A stretch of DNA of 64,000 nt, from positions 183,481 through 247,480 of the forward strand of contig JAQSYO010000005.1 of the NCBI GenBank assembly GCA_029256105.1, given 5' to 3'. Source of the stretch: Herbinix sp. (GTDB lineage Bacteria; Bacillota; Clostridia; Lachnospirales; Lachnospiraceae). The stretch's first letter is position 1, and each line of letters opens with the position of its first letter. Both the position numbers and the translations under genes were made by a program. Of the stretch, positions 1 through 9,894 are shown in pieces. The notes below the pieces were generated by a model that did no database searches, was not told the DNA's origin, and worked only from the letters and a program-made list of their open reading frames with translations.

Positions 1-1734
1 CTTAAATTGAACAGGAATACGACTGAAATAGCAGTACCTAAAGTCCATGAAACTGCAATCGAATCAAATACAAAAACTGATACTGAAATATCAGAAGAGC
101 AGCATTATTACATAAGTCAAATAAAAAAAGAAAAGGGTATTTATAACTATTCTTATAAAGCAATTATACATTTTGAAGAAGGCTGCGAGATGGAGAATAT
201 CCGAGCATATACTATTATTCACAATCTTAAGGAATGGACAGATGAGATTGTCTATGTACCCGAAGATATAATCGACAGTGATGATAGTATAAACATTATA
301 CGACAAAATGGGTTTCATATTTACTTGAAAACGAATCTCAGCTATGAGAAAATGCGTGAAATATTCATGAAGACCATATTCTTAAGGGATATGGAATTAG
401 TTCAGCTTGACAATGATATTGAGTTAATGAAAGTTGAGAAACAAAACATATTATTACCAAAGGTGGATTTTACTAAATCAACTGCAATCGGTGAAACATG
501 CATTTTGGAAAAAAATCGTGGAGTTAGTAAGGAACGCCTAGAGAAAGATGTTATGTCCTCTTCAACGGCACAAAGTATTATTAGTGTTAGTGTATTAAAA
601 CTGGACAAGCTGATGGATTTAGTTGGTGAGATGGTAATAGCGGAAGCGATGGTAATACAAAATCCAGACTTAAAAGGCCTATTATTAAATAATTTTACGA
701 AGGCTGCAAGGCAGTTGAATAAGATTACGAGTGAGATGCAGGACATGGTAATGTCAATTCGGATGGTTCCGCTTTCTGCAACCTTTACTAAAATGCATCG
801 CATCGTCCGGGATATGAGTAAGAAGCTGGACAAGGATATTCATCTCGATATCATTGGTGAAGATACAGAGGTGGATAAAAATATCATTGAGCATATCTCA
901 GATCCATTAATGCATCTGGTACGTAATTCTATTGATCACGGAATAGAGGCTGAGGAGGAACGTCTAATAACAGGGAAGCAAAAAGCCGGAACAATTACGT
1001 TGGAAGCGAAAAATGCCGGAAGCGATGTATTAATTATTGTCCGTGATGATGGAAAAGGGTTAAATAAAGAAAAAATTCTAAAAAAAGCGAAAGAGAATAA
1101 CCTGCTTTTCAAGAATGAAGAAGATATGTCTGATAAGGAAATATATAACCTCATACTACTCCCGGGTTTTTCGACGAAAGATAAAGTTACGGAATTTTCA
1201 GGTCGCGGTGTTGGGATGGATGTAGTAATGAAAAACATAGAAGCAGTTGGTGGCTCAATTACTGTGGATAGCTTTATTAACAAAGGGACGATAATTACCC
1301 TTAAAATTCCCCTTACTCTTGCAATAATCGATGGAATGAACATCAAAGTAGGGAAATCGCGGTATACAATACCAACGATCTCTATCAAAGAATCCTTTCG
1401 ACCCAAGGAAGGAGATATCTTTTCTGATCCAGATGGTAACGAAATGATTATGGTAAGGGGGAAGTGTTATCAGATAAGACGTTTACATGAATTATATAAG
1501 GTAAAAACAGATATAACAAAATTTACAGATGGGATCATTATAATGGTTGAGCAGGATGATAATACGGTATGTGTATTTGCAGATGCATTGCTTGGACAAC
1601 AACAAGTAGTTGTAAAGGCATTACCCCAATACATTCAGAGATTTAAAAGAATTAAAGGGCTTGCTGGTTGTACTCTGTTAGGAGATGGTAGCATCAGTTT
1701 GATATTGGATATGGTTCGAATGTTCAATCAATAA
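1..1734 (+). CDS. cheA: Chemotaxis histidine kinase CheA (5' end outside window)
   Basis: CheA is the cytoplasmic kinase that phosphorylates CheY and CheB in response to chemoreceptors. The reading frame is open to the window edge, so the N-terminal Hpt domain with the phospho-accepting His is not visible. What is present, in order: a P2-like CheY/CheB docking domain (about nt 100-420), the P3 dimerisation helices with LMDLVGEMVIAEAMV (about nt 600-740), the P4 ATPase with N box HLVRNSIDHG (nt 913-942), DDGKGL and SGRGVGMDVV, and the P5 CheW-like domain to the end. It is followed after 40 bp by cheW, then a receptor, cheR and cheB, a classic chemotaxis operon order. Identification is from motifs and context and is secure; only the start is unknown. 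Confidence 0.95.
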   Translation, partial: LKLNRNTTEIAVPKVHETAIESNTKTDTEISEEQHYYISQIKKEKGIYNYSYKAIIHFEEGCEMENIRAYTIIHNLKEWTDEIVYVPEDIIDSDDSINIIRQNGFHIYLKTNLSYEKMREIFMKTIFLRDMELVQLDNDIELMKVEKQNILLPKVDFTKSTAIGETCILEKNRGVSKERLEKDVMSSSTAQSIISVSVLKLDKLMDLVGEMVIAEAMVIQNPDLKGLLLNNFTKAARQLNKITSEMQDMVMSIRMVPLSATFTKMHRIVRDMSKKLDKDIHLDIIGEDTEVDKNIIEHISDPLMHLVRNSIDHGIEAEEERLITGKQKAGTITLEAKNAGSDVLIIVRDDGKGLNKEKILKKAKENNLLFKNEEDMSDKEIYNLILLPGFSTKDKVTEFSGRGVGMDVVMKNIEAVGGSITVDSFINKGTIITLKIPLTLAIIDGMNIKVGKSRYTIPTISIKESFRPKEGDIFSDPDGNEMIMVRGKCYQIRRLHELYKVKTDITKFTDGIIIMVEQDDNTVCVFADALLGQQQVVVKALPQYIQRFKRIKGLAGCTLLGDGSISLILDMVRMFNQ

Positions 1735-1774
1735 AATAAATTTAAGCGAAAAGGTATTATGAAAGGAGGAAGAA

Positions 1775-2269
1775 ATGCAGGATATATTGGATAATACACT
1801 GGAGCTGGAGGAAGATACGCAAAAAGATAGATATTTGACTTTTGTATTAGGCAGGGAGTGTTATGGAATAGAAATTAAATTTGTAACCGAAATTATTGGT
1901 ATTCAGGTAATCACAGAAATACCTGAGCTTCCGGAGTATGTGAAGGGGATAATAAACCTGAGAGGAAAGATTATACCAGTAATTGATGTCAGAACACGCT
2001 TTAAAAAAGAACCAAAGGAATATAACGATCGTACCTGCGTAATTGTAGTTGATATTAAAGATATATCCATAGGACTTATTGTAGACAGTGTCTCAGAAGT
2101 TCTTACTATTTTAGAACAGGATATCGTAGATCCACCACAGATGAATAAGGTATCAAATAACGGTTACATTAAAAAGATTGGCAAGGTTGCAAATGAAGTC
2201 AAATTACTTCTAGATTGTGAAAAACTACTCACTGAGAATGAACTGGAAGATTTAAATGAGGTTACATAA
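1775..2269 (+). CDS. cheW: Chemotaxis coupling protein CheW
   Basis: CheW is a small cytoplasmic SH3-like scaffold that couples chemoreceptors to CheA. The 164 residues make one CheW domain: [17 protein letters not shown] near the N terminus, then [22 protein letters not shown] around residues 50-72, the most conserved CheW stretch, and a C-terminal LLLDCEKLL strand. The length is normal for the family, with a short acidic N-terminal extension. A strong ribosome site (AAAGGAGG) lies 6-7 bases before the ATG. It sits 40 bp after cheA and just before a receptor gene, so the three are probably cotranscribed. Confidence 0.95.
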   Translation: MQDILDNTLELEEDTQKDRYLTFVLGRECYGIEIKFVTEIIGIQVITEIPELPEYVKGIINLRGKIIPVIDVRTRFKKEPKEYNDRTCVIVVDIKDISIGLIVDSVSEVLTILEQDIVDPPQMNKVSNNGYIKKIGKVANEVKLLLDCEKLLTENELEDLNEVT

Positions 2270-2297
2270 AAAAATACATCTTATGGAGGTAACGCAT

Positions 2298-4130
2298 ATG
2301 ATATGGTTTAAAAATTTAAAAATATCAATAAAGTTAATATTAGGATTCCTTATAGTTGCGGCAATATCTGTAATAGTAGGTGCAGTAGGATTGATAGGTA
2401 TACGAAGTATAAGCACTGCGGACAAGCTGTTATATGAACAGAACACGTTGGGCTTGGAATACTCTGGTGATGCGGCTAGTAATTTTCAACGTTTAAGATA
2501 TAATGCTCTTAAGTTAATTGTAGTACAATCTGAAGTAGATAGTGAAGAAGAGGTAGTCAAAATAGAGGAATTATGTACAAAAATTAATGAATTATTGGAG
2601 GATTATAAAACAACGGTATCTTCTAAGGAAGCTGATAGTTTGCTAAATCAGATTAATTCAGAATGGGATGAATATGAGGATTACATAAAAAAGGTTCTTC
2701 AACTGGTTGAAGCCAATCAATTTTCAGAGGCAAAGGAGGTAGTCTTTGTAGATGCAGATGAATCTGGCACCAACTTAAGGGAAGATTTAGTTAAGCTAAT
2801 GGAAATGAATGCGACTGAAGCAGGTCAAAGAGCTGCCGACAATGATGAAATGGCTGCAAAAGCTACAATAATTATGATAACAGTAATTGTATGTGGAGTG
2901 GCAATATCCATAATACTTGGCTTATATATAGCAAATGTAATAGGTAAACCTGTTATCAAAATGGTACAAATTGCTGACAAACTTGCACTTGGTGAAGTAA
3001 ATGTTAATGTTGAGGTGAACAGTAAAGATGAGGTTGGTAAACTTGCTACATCTTTTAATAAAATGATTGATAATATCCGAAAACAAGCAATGGTGGCGGA
3101 ACAAATTGCGTCAGGAGATCTTACGGTTGAAGTTACTCTACGGTCTGAAAATGATCTGTTGGGTAAAAAGCTGTATGAAATGGTTCATAATAACAATGAA
3201 ATTTTAAGTGGAATAGCAACTGCTTCAGAACAAGTGGCAGTAGGTGCAAGACAGGTATCAGATTCTAGCATAGCTCTTTCTCAGGGTGCAACGGAACAGG
3301 CCAGTTCAGTTGAAGAATTAACGGCTTCCCTAGAGGAAATAGCTTCACAAACAGAATTAAATGCAAAGAATGCGAGTCAAGCAAATACATTAGCAGAAAG
3401 CGCGAAAGAAAATGCAGTACAGGGCAATAACCAGATGAGGGAAATGCTGAAAGCAATGGAAGAAATTAATGAGTCTTCCGCTGATATTTCCAAGGTAATA
3501 AAGGTTATTGATGATATCGCCTTCCAGACCAACATCCTCGCTTTAAATGCAGCAGTCGAAGCTGCTAGAGCTGGACAACATGGAAAAGGTTTCGCAGTAG
3601 TTGCGGAAGAAGTCAGAAATCTTGCAGCACGCTCCGCTAATGCAGCAAAGGAAACCACAGATATGATTGAGGGTTCCATTAAGAAAGCAGAAGGTGGTAC
3701 AAGGATTGCGAAAGAAACCGCGGAAGCATTGAATAAAATCGTGAATGGAGTTGATAAGGTAGCAGCTCTAGTTAATGATATTGCAATTGCATCCAACGAA
3801 CAATCCATGGGAATTACACAGATTAATCAAGGAATTATGCAGGTGTCACAGGTTGTCCAGACAAACTCGGCTACATCAGAAGAAAGTGCCTCCGCAAGTG
3901 AGGAACTCTCAAGCCAAGCTGCTCTATTGAAAGAAACAGTTGGTAAATTCAAATTAAAGCAAAACGTAAGGTCTTTTAATCGTTATGATGAGGTAGGCCC
4001 AGAAGTATTTAGGATGCTAGAAAATATGTCAGGTAAGAAAAATCGTCATGCTGATGCAGACGCATATGAAGAAGTTACTGCCTCAAAACATAAAATCGTA
4101 TTAAGTGATAAAGAGTTCGGTAAGTATTAA
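2298..4130 (+). CDS. Methyl-accepting chemotaxis protein, four-helix-bundle sensor
   Basis: Transmembrane chemoreceptor feeding the adjacent CheA/CheW. From the chosen start (610 residues): a first membrane helix at about residues 10-35, an extracellular helical segment of about 150 residues resembling the 4HB_MCP ligand domain, a second membrane helix ([20 protein letters not shown]), a HAMP linker, and a long coiled-coil signalling domain with the hairpin tip [20 protein letters not shown]. The frame extends upstream to 2256, overlapping cheW, but GGAGGT at 2285-2290 sits 7 bases before the ATG at 2298, so I use that start. The ligand cannot be told from sequence. A long inverted repeat follows the stop. 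Confidence 0.93.
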   Translation: MIWFKNLKISIKLILGFLIVAAISVIVGAVGLIGIRSISTADKLLYEQNTLGLEYSGDAASNFQRLRYNALKLIVVQSEVDSEEEVVKIEELCTKINELLEDYKTTVSSKEADSLLNQINSEWDEYEDYIKKVLQLVEANQFSEAKEVVFVDADESGTNLREDLVKLMEMNATEAGQRAADNDEMAAKATIIMITVIVCGVAISIILGLYIANVIGKPVIKMVQIADKLALGEVNVNVEVNSKDEVGKLATSFNKMIDNIRKQAMVAEQIASGDLTVEVTLRSENDLLGKKLYEMVHNNNEILSGIATASEQVAVGARQVSDSSIALSQGATEQASSVEELTASLEEIASQTELNAKNASQANTLAESAKENAVQGNNQMREMLKAMEEINESSADISKVIKVIDDIAFQTNILALNAAVEAARAGQHGKGFAVVAEEVRNLAARSANAAKETTDMIEGSIKKAEGGTRIAKETAEALNKIVNGVDKVAALVNDIAIASNEQSMGITQINQGIMQVSQVVQTNSATSEESASASEELSSQAALLKETVGKFKLKQNVRSFNRYDEVGPEVFRMLENMSGKKNRHADADAYEEVTASKHKIVLSDKEFGKY

Positions 4131-4143
4131 TTATGAAAAGTTG

Positions 4144-4198
4144 TTGCAAAACAATAGGAATCCCTAGTCTTTAGCATAGAAGCTCTATTGTTTTGCAA
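4144..4198 (+). terminator. 14-bp inverted repeat between receptor and cheR
   Basis: Arms 4144-4157 and 4185-4198 are perfect reverse complements (TTGCAAAACAATAG / CTATTGTTTTGCAA) around a 27-base loop. The 3' side is TTACTATAAAAG, not a clean T tract. It may be a weak terminator, attenuator or RNA-processing site that lowers cheR/cheB expression relative to cheA/cheW/receptor. Confidence 0.5.
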
Positions 4199-4221
4199 TT
4201 ACTATAAAAGGGGTAGTGCTT

Positions 4222-5037
4222 GTGATAACAATTACAGATAAAGAATTTAATCAATTATCAGCATACATCAAAGCTAATTATGGTATTTATTTAAAGCAGG
4301 AAAAGCAAACCTTAGTAATTGGCCGACTTCAAAATGTATTAGTACAAAATGGATTTCAGAATTTTTCTCAATATTATGAATATGTTATCTCAGATAAAAC
4401 TGGAATTGCAGTATCTACGTTACTCGATAAAATTACAACCAATCATACCTTTTTTATGAGGGAGGCAGATCATTTTAGCTATTTTAAAGACATAGTTCTT
4501 CCCTTCTATTCTAATAACTTATTGGAAAGAGACTTAAGGATTTGGTGCGCAGGGTGTTCTAGCGGAGAAGAGCCCTATACCTTGGCAATGATTATTGATG
4601 AGTATTTTGGAAAAGAGAAGTCACTTTGGGACACTAAGGTTTTGGCCACAGACATTTCGAATAAAGTACTTGACGAAGCCCAAAAAGGTGTTTACTCTAA
4701 TAAAGAGATGGAGACACTACCAGCAAAATGGAAACTCAATTACATCAATAAACTGGATAATGAATTCTCTGAATTCACGGATATGATACGTAAGGAAGTG
4801 ATTTACCGTAAATTTAATCTCATGGAAAGTGTATTTCCATTTAAGAAAAAGTTTCATGTTATATTTTGCAGAAATGTGATGATATACTTTGATGAAAAGA
4901 CGAAAAACAACTTGGTAAGAAAATTTTATGATTTATTGGAGCCAGGAGGCTTTTTATTTATCGGTCACTCAGAATCCTTAAATCGTGAGGAAACAAAATT
5001 TAAATATATAATGCCTGCAGTATATAGAAAGATTTAA
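4222..5037 (+). CDS. cheR: Chemotaxis protein methyltransferase CheR
   Basis: CheR transfers methyl groups from S-adenosylmethionine to glutamates of chemoreceptors for adaptation. The 271 residues show an N-terminal helical CheR domain, FFMREADHFSYF before the catalytic domain, the SAM-binding motif IWCAGCSSGEEPYTLAM, FHVIFCRNVMIYFD and the C-terminal GHSESL, all diagnostic. GTG at 4216 would be only 2 bases from the AAGGGG ribosome site (4208-4213), whereas GTG at 4222 is 8 bases away, so I use 4222. cheB follows after 17 bp. An inverted repeat separates it from the receptor gene upstream. Confidence 0.95.
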   Translation: MITITDKEFNQLSAYIKANYGIYLKQEKQTLVIGRLQNVLVQNGFQNFSQYYEYVISDKTGIAVSTLLDKITTNHTFFMREADHFSYFKDIVLPFYSNNLLERDLRIWCAGCSSGEEPYTLAMIIDEYFGKEKSLWDTKVLATDISNKVLDEAQKGVYSNKEMETLPAKWKLNYINKLDNEFSEFTDMIRKEVIYRKFNLMESVFPFKKKFHVIFCRNVMIYFDEKTKNNLVRKFYDLLEPGGFLFIGHSESLNREETKFKYIMPAVYRKI

Positions 5038-5054
5038 AGAGGGGATATGGTCAT

Positions 5055-6074
5055 ATGACAAAAAAGATTAAGGTTTTGATTGTTGATGACAGTATCTTAT
5101 TTCGAGAGGTACTGTTAAGAGGTCTTTCCTCTGATGATTTAATTGAAGTTGTTGCTACAGCCAATGATCCTTTTGATGCGAGAGATAAGATAATTAAGTA
5201 TGAACCGGATGTAATGACTTGTGATGTGGAGATGCCAAAGATGAATGGAATAGAATTTATCCAAAGACTTATGCCTCAATATCCTTTACCCATCCTTGTA
5301 GTGAGTTCGACCTCTGGGACAGTTTTTGATGCAATGAATGCTGGAGCAGTTGATTTTGTAGCGAAGCCAGACCTATCCTCAGCGAAAAATGTAGAAGGCT
5401 TTATTCGAGATTTAATTGCGAAGATAAAAATTGCTTGTAATGCAAAGGTACAAAAGTCAATTGAAGAGAATACATCAAAAAAGATAGAAAGTACATCAAT
5501 TACAGATAAGAATAAAATAATAGCAATAGGAGCTTCTACCGGTGGGACAGAGGCTATTTATAGTATTCTAAAAAAACTGCCTTCTGATATTCCTGGGATT
5601 GTGATAGTACAGCATATTCCTCCGAATTTTTCACGCATGTTTGCAGAGCGCTTAAATAATACGACCAGTCTGGTGGTGAAAGAAGCTAAAACTGGTGACT
5701 ATGTAGAAAAAGGACAAGTACTAATTGCTCCTGGGGATAAGCATATGATGATCAGAAGAATAGGTGAAAGATATAAAGTAGAATGTTTTGACGATGAAAG
5801 GGTGAATGGACATTGTCCATCGGTCGATGTACTTTTTGAATCGGTTGCTAAGGAAGCAGGTAAGAATGCGGTTGGTGTTATCCTCACCGGTATGGGGTAT
5901 GATGGTGCCAAGGGTCTTATGTCGATGAGACGAAAAGGTGCGAGGACGATAGGCCAGGATGAAAAATCATGTGTGGTATATGGTATGCCAAAGGTAGCTT
6001 TTAATATTGGAGCAGTTGAAAAACAAACGCCTTTGGAGAACATCGCTTATGCGATATATTCCATGTTTAGTTAA
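5055..6074 (+). CDS. cheB: Chemotaxis response regulator protein-glutamate methylesterase CheB
   Basis: CheB removes receptor methyl groups and deamidates receptor glutamines once phosphorylated by CheA. Residues 1-120 are a receiver domain with VDDS, the phospho-acceptor Asp at about residue 57 in CDVEMPKMNG, and the switch Lys in AKPD. A variable linker of about 45 residues follows. The methylesterase domain carries the catalytic triad: Ser in GASTGGTEAI (about residue 161), His in QHIPPNFSRMF, and Asp in LTGMGYDGAKG. The 339-residue length is normal. The ribosome site AGAGGGG precedes the ATG and the gene is 17 bp after cheR. Confidence 0.96.
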   Translation: MTKKIKVLIVDDSILFREVLLRGLSSDDLIEVVATANDPFDARDKIIKYEPDVMTCDVEMPKMNGIEFIQRLMPQYPLPILVVSSTSGTVFDAMNAGAVDFVAKPDLSSAKNVEGFIRDLIAKIKIACNAKVQKSIEENTSKKIESTSITDKNKIIAIGASTGGTEAIYSILKKLPSDIPGIVIVQHIPPNFSRMFAERLNNTTSLVVKEAKTGDYVEKGQVLIAPGDKHMMIRRIGERYKVECFDDERVNGHCPSVDVLFESVAKEAGKNAVGVILTGMGYDGAKGLMSMRRKGARTIGQDEKSCVVYGMPKVAFNIGAVEKQTPLENIAYAIYSMFS

Positions 6075-6169
6075 TGTGACAATAGGAATGTAGTAATGGT
6101 AACGTATGCAAATAATATAAGATAAAATATATAACATAGATATCAAACACAAAGTAAGGATGGTCTCAA

Positions 6170-8899
6170 ATGCAAAAAAAGATCAGGTATGGAGAAAACT
6201 ATGAACTTGCAGCAGCTATTTTATCGTGTATAGGCGATGGTGTTATCTCGATGAACCTTACTGGCGAAATAATATATATGAATAGCATAGCGGAAGAAAT
6301 TATGGGTTGTGATGCAGACAGTACCATCGGTAAGAAATTCGATGATGCCTTTGTTATTTATAATGCTGAAACAAACAACACATTGAAAAGCCCGGTAGCC
6401 TATGTGCTAAATAATAAAACGAATATCGGTCTAGAGAATAATAGCATTCTTATACTAGATAATAACATAAAAAAATATATATCAGCAACCTGTACACCTG
6501 TAAATGATTCGGATGGAATAATGGTTGGTGTTGTTATTGTGTTTCGGGATATTACTAAATTGAAAATGTTTGAAATTAATCACCTAAATGAAGAAAAAAA
6601 TTTACAATTAATATTTGATAATACGACAGCTGGCATGCTTTTACTAGATGAGAATTTCAAAATTGTTAAGTCAAATGAAGTGATTTTTAGATTTCTTGAT
6701 AAAGATAGTAATGAAATTCTTGGGATGAGATTTGGGGAGTGCTTTAATTGTATAGAGAGTACAGATGGTCAATTGGGTTGTGGATATGGAATAAAATGTC
6801 CAAATTGTGAAATCAATAAAGCAATTATGGTTGCTATAAAGCAGGACCAAGTAACAAGTAATATGGAAATGAACATGAGGATTGATGTTAAAGGGACCTC
6901 AAGGGAGGTTTGGTTTCGGGTAAGTGTAACTCCGATTGTTGATAAAGGAATTAGGAAAGCAGCTATGACCCTTATGGATATCAGTGAGAGTAAAAAACGG
7001 GAAATCAGTGCTACAGAAGCTAGTGATTATTGTAATAATATTTTAAATCAAATACCTTTCATAGTATGGATGACCGATGAGAATATGGTATTGAAATATA
7101 CGAATAAAGAAGAAATGCTAGTTGCTAATATCGTAAATAATATGACTTCAAAGGATTATTGGAATAATATAATCCCTACCGAGGAGATAGAGAATAGTCA
7201 AAGAAGTATTGTTGATGTCATAAGGGAAAGAACATTATTTCAGAGAGAAATAATGTTACAGATGAATAATAATGAAAATCGATGGTTTCTTCTACAAGGT
7301 GTTCCGTATTATGATAATAACGATCAATTTGCAGGATATATTGGATCAACACTTGATATTACAGAACGAAAGGAAACGGAAGAGGAGATCAAAAGATATC
7401 AAACTTTACTAATTACTTCAAAGGAAGCCGCAGAAGCAGCCAATAAAGCAAAAAGTGAATTTCTTGCGAATATGAGTCATGAAATTCGCACTCCAATTAA
7501 TGGTATTGTCGGTATGGTGGATCTTACGCTGATATCTGAATTAAATGAAGACCAACAAGATAATTTACTAACTGCAAAGGCCTGTGCAAATTCATTAATT
7601 AAAATCATAAATGATATATTAGATTTTTCTAAGATGGAAGCTGGTAAGATGCCCTTGGATTATGTTACATTTGATCTAAAAGAATTGATTGAGGAAATTG
7701 CTCGGGCTCATGCGCCGAGAGCTACGGATAAAGGATTGGAGTTAAATTATACATTTTCCTCTATGATCCCACAATTTCTGATTGGGGATCCTAACCGCTT
7801 ACGGCAGATTTTGAATAATTTAATCAGTAATGCTATTAAGTTTACCGAGCATGGTGAAGTAGCAATCACAGTAAAAAATATAACAACTGCAACAGAAGAA
7901 GTTGAACTAAAATTTTCGGTAGTGGATACAGGAATAGGAATTGCGAAAGAGGATTTATCTAAATTATTTCAAAGCTTTAGCCAGATAGAGTACTCCTTCA
8001 CCAAACAGTACGGTGGAACAGGTTTAGGATTAGTTATTTCAAAGCAGTTAGTGGAAATGATGGGGGGAAGGATTGAAGTTGAGAGTAATGTTGGTATCGG
8101 AAGCTCCTTCAAGTTCATTATAAAGTTCAAAAAAGGAAGTTCCATAAATTCTCCCCAAAAAACATTCCTATCTATTTCAAAGGCATCAAAGCAATTAAAT
8201 GTATTGCTTGTAGAGGATGATCTGATTAATCAGAAGGTTATTCTTAAGATGTTACATGAAAAAGGTCATAGTGTACAAACTGCTATGAATGGAATCGAAG
8301 CCTTGGAGCTATTTCATAAAAAGATCTATGATGTAATACTTATGGATATCCAGATGCCGAAAATGAATGGTATCGTAGCAGCAGCAAAGATTAAATTATT
8401 AGAAAAAGTAAACCAGCATACTCCTATTATTGCTATGACAGCCTACGCATTACGAGGTGATAGAGAAAAGTTTCTTAATCTGGGTATGGACGCTTATATT
8501 GCTAAACCGATTCTAATGGATGAGTTATTTTATATACTGGAACAGGTTACATCGAAAGTAACCTCTAATACTCCGGAAAATGTTGTTCTTAATCAAGATG
8601 GTGAGGTTATATTTCACTTTGATAAAACCAGTCGACTTACGAACAATGTAACAGAACTAAATAACATTGAAAATAATATCAAGCAACTGGAAGAAAAAGC
8701 AGAGCAGGGAAACATAAACCTCATAGAAAAGTTAGCAAGTGTAATAAAAAAGATATCAAATAATATCGACGCTATCGATTTAAAAGACACTGCCTTTAAG
8801 ATTGAGCTCGCAGCTAGAAGAGGTAATATAACAGAAGCAAAAAGGTATATTGAACAAATCAGCGATGAATTTAAATTATATCAAAGTATCAAAGAATAG
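6170..8899 (+). CDS. Hybrid sensor histidine kinase with three PAS domains and a receiver
   Basis: Soluble hybrid kinase of 909 residues with no membrane segment, so it should sense an internal signal. Order: PAS1 (about 12-130), PAS2 (about 140-275), PAS3 (about 285-405), short coiled coil, HisKA with phospho-acceptor His437 in MSHEIRTPINGI, HATPase_c with NAIKFTEHGEV, VDTGIGI and GGTGLGL, a receiver with Asp726 in LMDIQMPKMNG, and a C-terminal helical tail of about 130 residues that could act as a degenerate phosphotransfer domain, though I see no clear Hpt His. PAS2 holds five cysteines at 191, 194, 204, 210 and 213. The next gene, a lone receiver 10 bp downstream, is its likely partner. 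It lies in the chemotaxis run but is not a chemotaxis kinase by sequence. Confidence 0.92.
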   Translation: MQKKIRYGENYELAAAILSCIGDGVISMNLTGEIIYMNSIAEEIMGCDADSTIGKKFDDAFVIYNAETNNTLKSPVAYVLNNKTNIGLENNSILILDNNIKKYISATCTPVNDSDGIMVGVVIVFRDITKLKMFEINHLNEEKNLQLIFDNTTAGMLLLDENFKIVKSNEVIFRFLDKDSNEILGMRFGECFNCIESTDGQLGCGYGIKCPNCEINKAIMVAIKQDQVTSNMEMNMRIDVKGTSREVWFRVSVTPIVDKGIRKAAMTLMDISESKKREISATEASDYCNNILNQIPFIVWMTDENMVLKYTNKEEMLVANIVNNMTSKDYWNNIIPTEEIENSQRSIVDVIRERTLFQREIMLQMNNNENRWFLLQGVPYYDNNDQFAGYIGSTLDITERKETEEEIKRYQTLLITSKEAAEAANKAKSEFLANMSHEIRTPINGIVGMVDLTLISELNEDQQDNLLTAKACANSLIKIINDILDFSKMEAGKMPLDYVTFDLKELIEEIARAHAPRATDKGLELNYTFSSMIPQFLIGDPNRLRQILNNLISNAIKFTEHGEVAITVKNITTATEEVELKFSVVDTGIGIAKEDLSKLFQSFSQIEYSFTKQYGGTGLGLVISKQLVEMMGGRIEVESNVGIGSSFKFIIKFKKGSSINSPQKTFLSISKASKQLNVLLVEDDLINQKVILKMLHEKGHSVQTAMNGIEALELFHKKIYDVILMDIQMPKMNGIVAAAKIKLLEKVNQHTPIIAMTAYALRGDREKFLNLGMDAYIAKPILMDELFYILEQVTSKVTSNTPENVVLNQDGEVIFHFDKTSRLTNNVTELNNIENNIKQLEEKAEQGNINLIEKLASVIKKISNNIDAIDLKDTAFKIELAARRGNITEAKRYIEQISDEFKLYQSIKE

Positions 8900-8909
8900 G
8901 AGGGTTACA

Positions 8910-9311
8910 ATGAGAATATTAATTGCGGAAGATGACTTATCAAGTAGAAAGTTTTTATTTAAATTCCTTTCCAAATATGGGGAATGTGATTTGGTAGTGG
9001 ATGGATTAGAGGCTTTGGATGCTGTATTGATTTCCTTAAAAGATAATAACCCTTATAACCTTATTTGCCTTGATATTATGATGCCGAAAGTAGATGGTGT
9101 AAAGGTCTTAAAACATATCAAGGATCTGGAAACACAAAAAGGAATGCTTCCGGAGAAAAGATCAAAAATTATTATGACAACAGCACTTGCCGAAGCACAA
9201 CATGTGCAGAATGCATTTAAAATTGGTTGCGACGCATATGCTGCGAAACCAATTGATACCAACAAATTTATTGAAGTATTGCGTAAATTACAGTTAATTG
9301 AAAATGAGTAA
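8910..9311 (+). CDS. Single-domain response regulator (CheY-like receiver)
   Basis: A stand-alone receiver of 133 residues: acidic pocket AEDD near residue 6-9, phospho-acceptor Asp55 in CLDIMMPKVDG, Thr in IMTTAL and Lys in AAKPID. It has no output domain, so it acts by binding another protein. GGAGGG at 8899-8904 sets the start at the ATG at 8910; the frame is open further upstream inside the kinase gene but without a ribosome site. It is 10 bp after the hybrid kinase and probably translated with it. It could serve as the phosphorelay receiver for that kinase or as a CheY for the chemotaxis operon; the first is more likely from position, and no other CheY is seen nearby. Confidence 0.88.
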   Translation: MRILIAEDDLSSRKFLFKFLSKYGECDLVVDGLEALDAVLISLKDNNPYNLICLDIMMPKVDGVKVLKHIKDLETQKGMLPEKRSKIIMTTALAEAQHVQNAFKIGCDAYAAKPIDTNKFIEVLRKLQLIENE

Positions 9312-9365
9312 TCGATTTTTGTATGGTGTCTTTGTTGAAGAAAGGAAAATAATTTAAAGTTATTC

Positions 9366-9393
9366 TTGTTCGTATTATCATATATGGTATAAT
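9366..9393 (+). promoter_or_regulatory. Sigma-A promoter with extended -10 for the A/B-barrel gene
   Basis: TTGTTC at 9366-9371, a 16-base spacer, then TATAAT at 9388-9393 preceded by TGG, which fits the extended -10 pattern TGnTATAAT. It lies 107 bp before the start at 9500. Confidence 0.6.
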
Positions 9394-9499
9394 GATACTT
9401 ATATATATAAATACTTGTAAGTGTAATTGAGAAGCATATTTATAAAGATATTAAATATGTGATAATAAACTGTTTTCGAACTAAAAAGGAGGATTTCTT

Positions 9500-9805
9500 A
9501 TGGTAAGACATATTGTGGCCTGGAATTATGCGGAAGGATTAACAGACGAAGAAAACCAAAAAAATGCAGGTCTTATGAAGAAAGAGCTGGAGAACTTAAA
9601 AAATCTTATTGATGGTATTATATCGATTGAGGTTTTTGCCAATCCGCTAGAAACTTCAGATTCAGATATTTTACTCGACAGTGTTTTCGAAAGTGAAGAG
9701 GCTTTGAAAGCATATACCGTACATCCCGAACATGTTAGGGTGGGTTCGACTTATGTGAAGCCAGTAACAACGAATAGAAAATGTATTGATTTTTTCATAA
9801 AATAG
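9500..9805 (+). CDS. Dabb-family stress-responsive A/B-barrel protein
   Basis: A small protein of 101 residues that begins MVRHIVAWNYAEG and contains the pattern of Dabb (dimeric alpha/beta barrel) proteins: an N-terminal beta strand with VRHIV, a helix ending in LKNLIDGI, a strand SIEVFANP, the DILLDSVFES strand, the helix EEALKAYTVHPEHVRV and a final strand. The family is widespread, dimeric and mostly of unknown function in bacteria; in plants it is stress-induced. It has its own promoter (9366-9393) and a good ribosome site (AAGGAGG). There is no clear functional tie to either neighbour. Confidence 0.85.
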   Translation: MVRHIVAWNYAEGLTDEENQKNAGLMKKELENLKNLIDGIISIEVFANPLETSDSDILLDSVFESEEALKAYTVHPEHVRVGSTYVKPVTTNRKCIDFFIK

Positions 9806-9894
9806 GATAACTGATTTCTGTATTTACGATACAAAAAAGTTCAACGAAAGTAATTACATGTCGTATTAAAGTACTTCGTTAAGAGGCGGATTGT

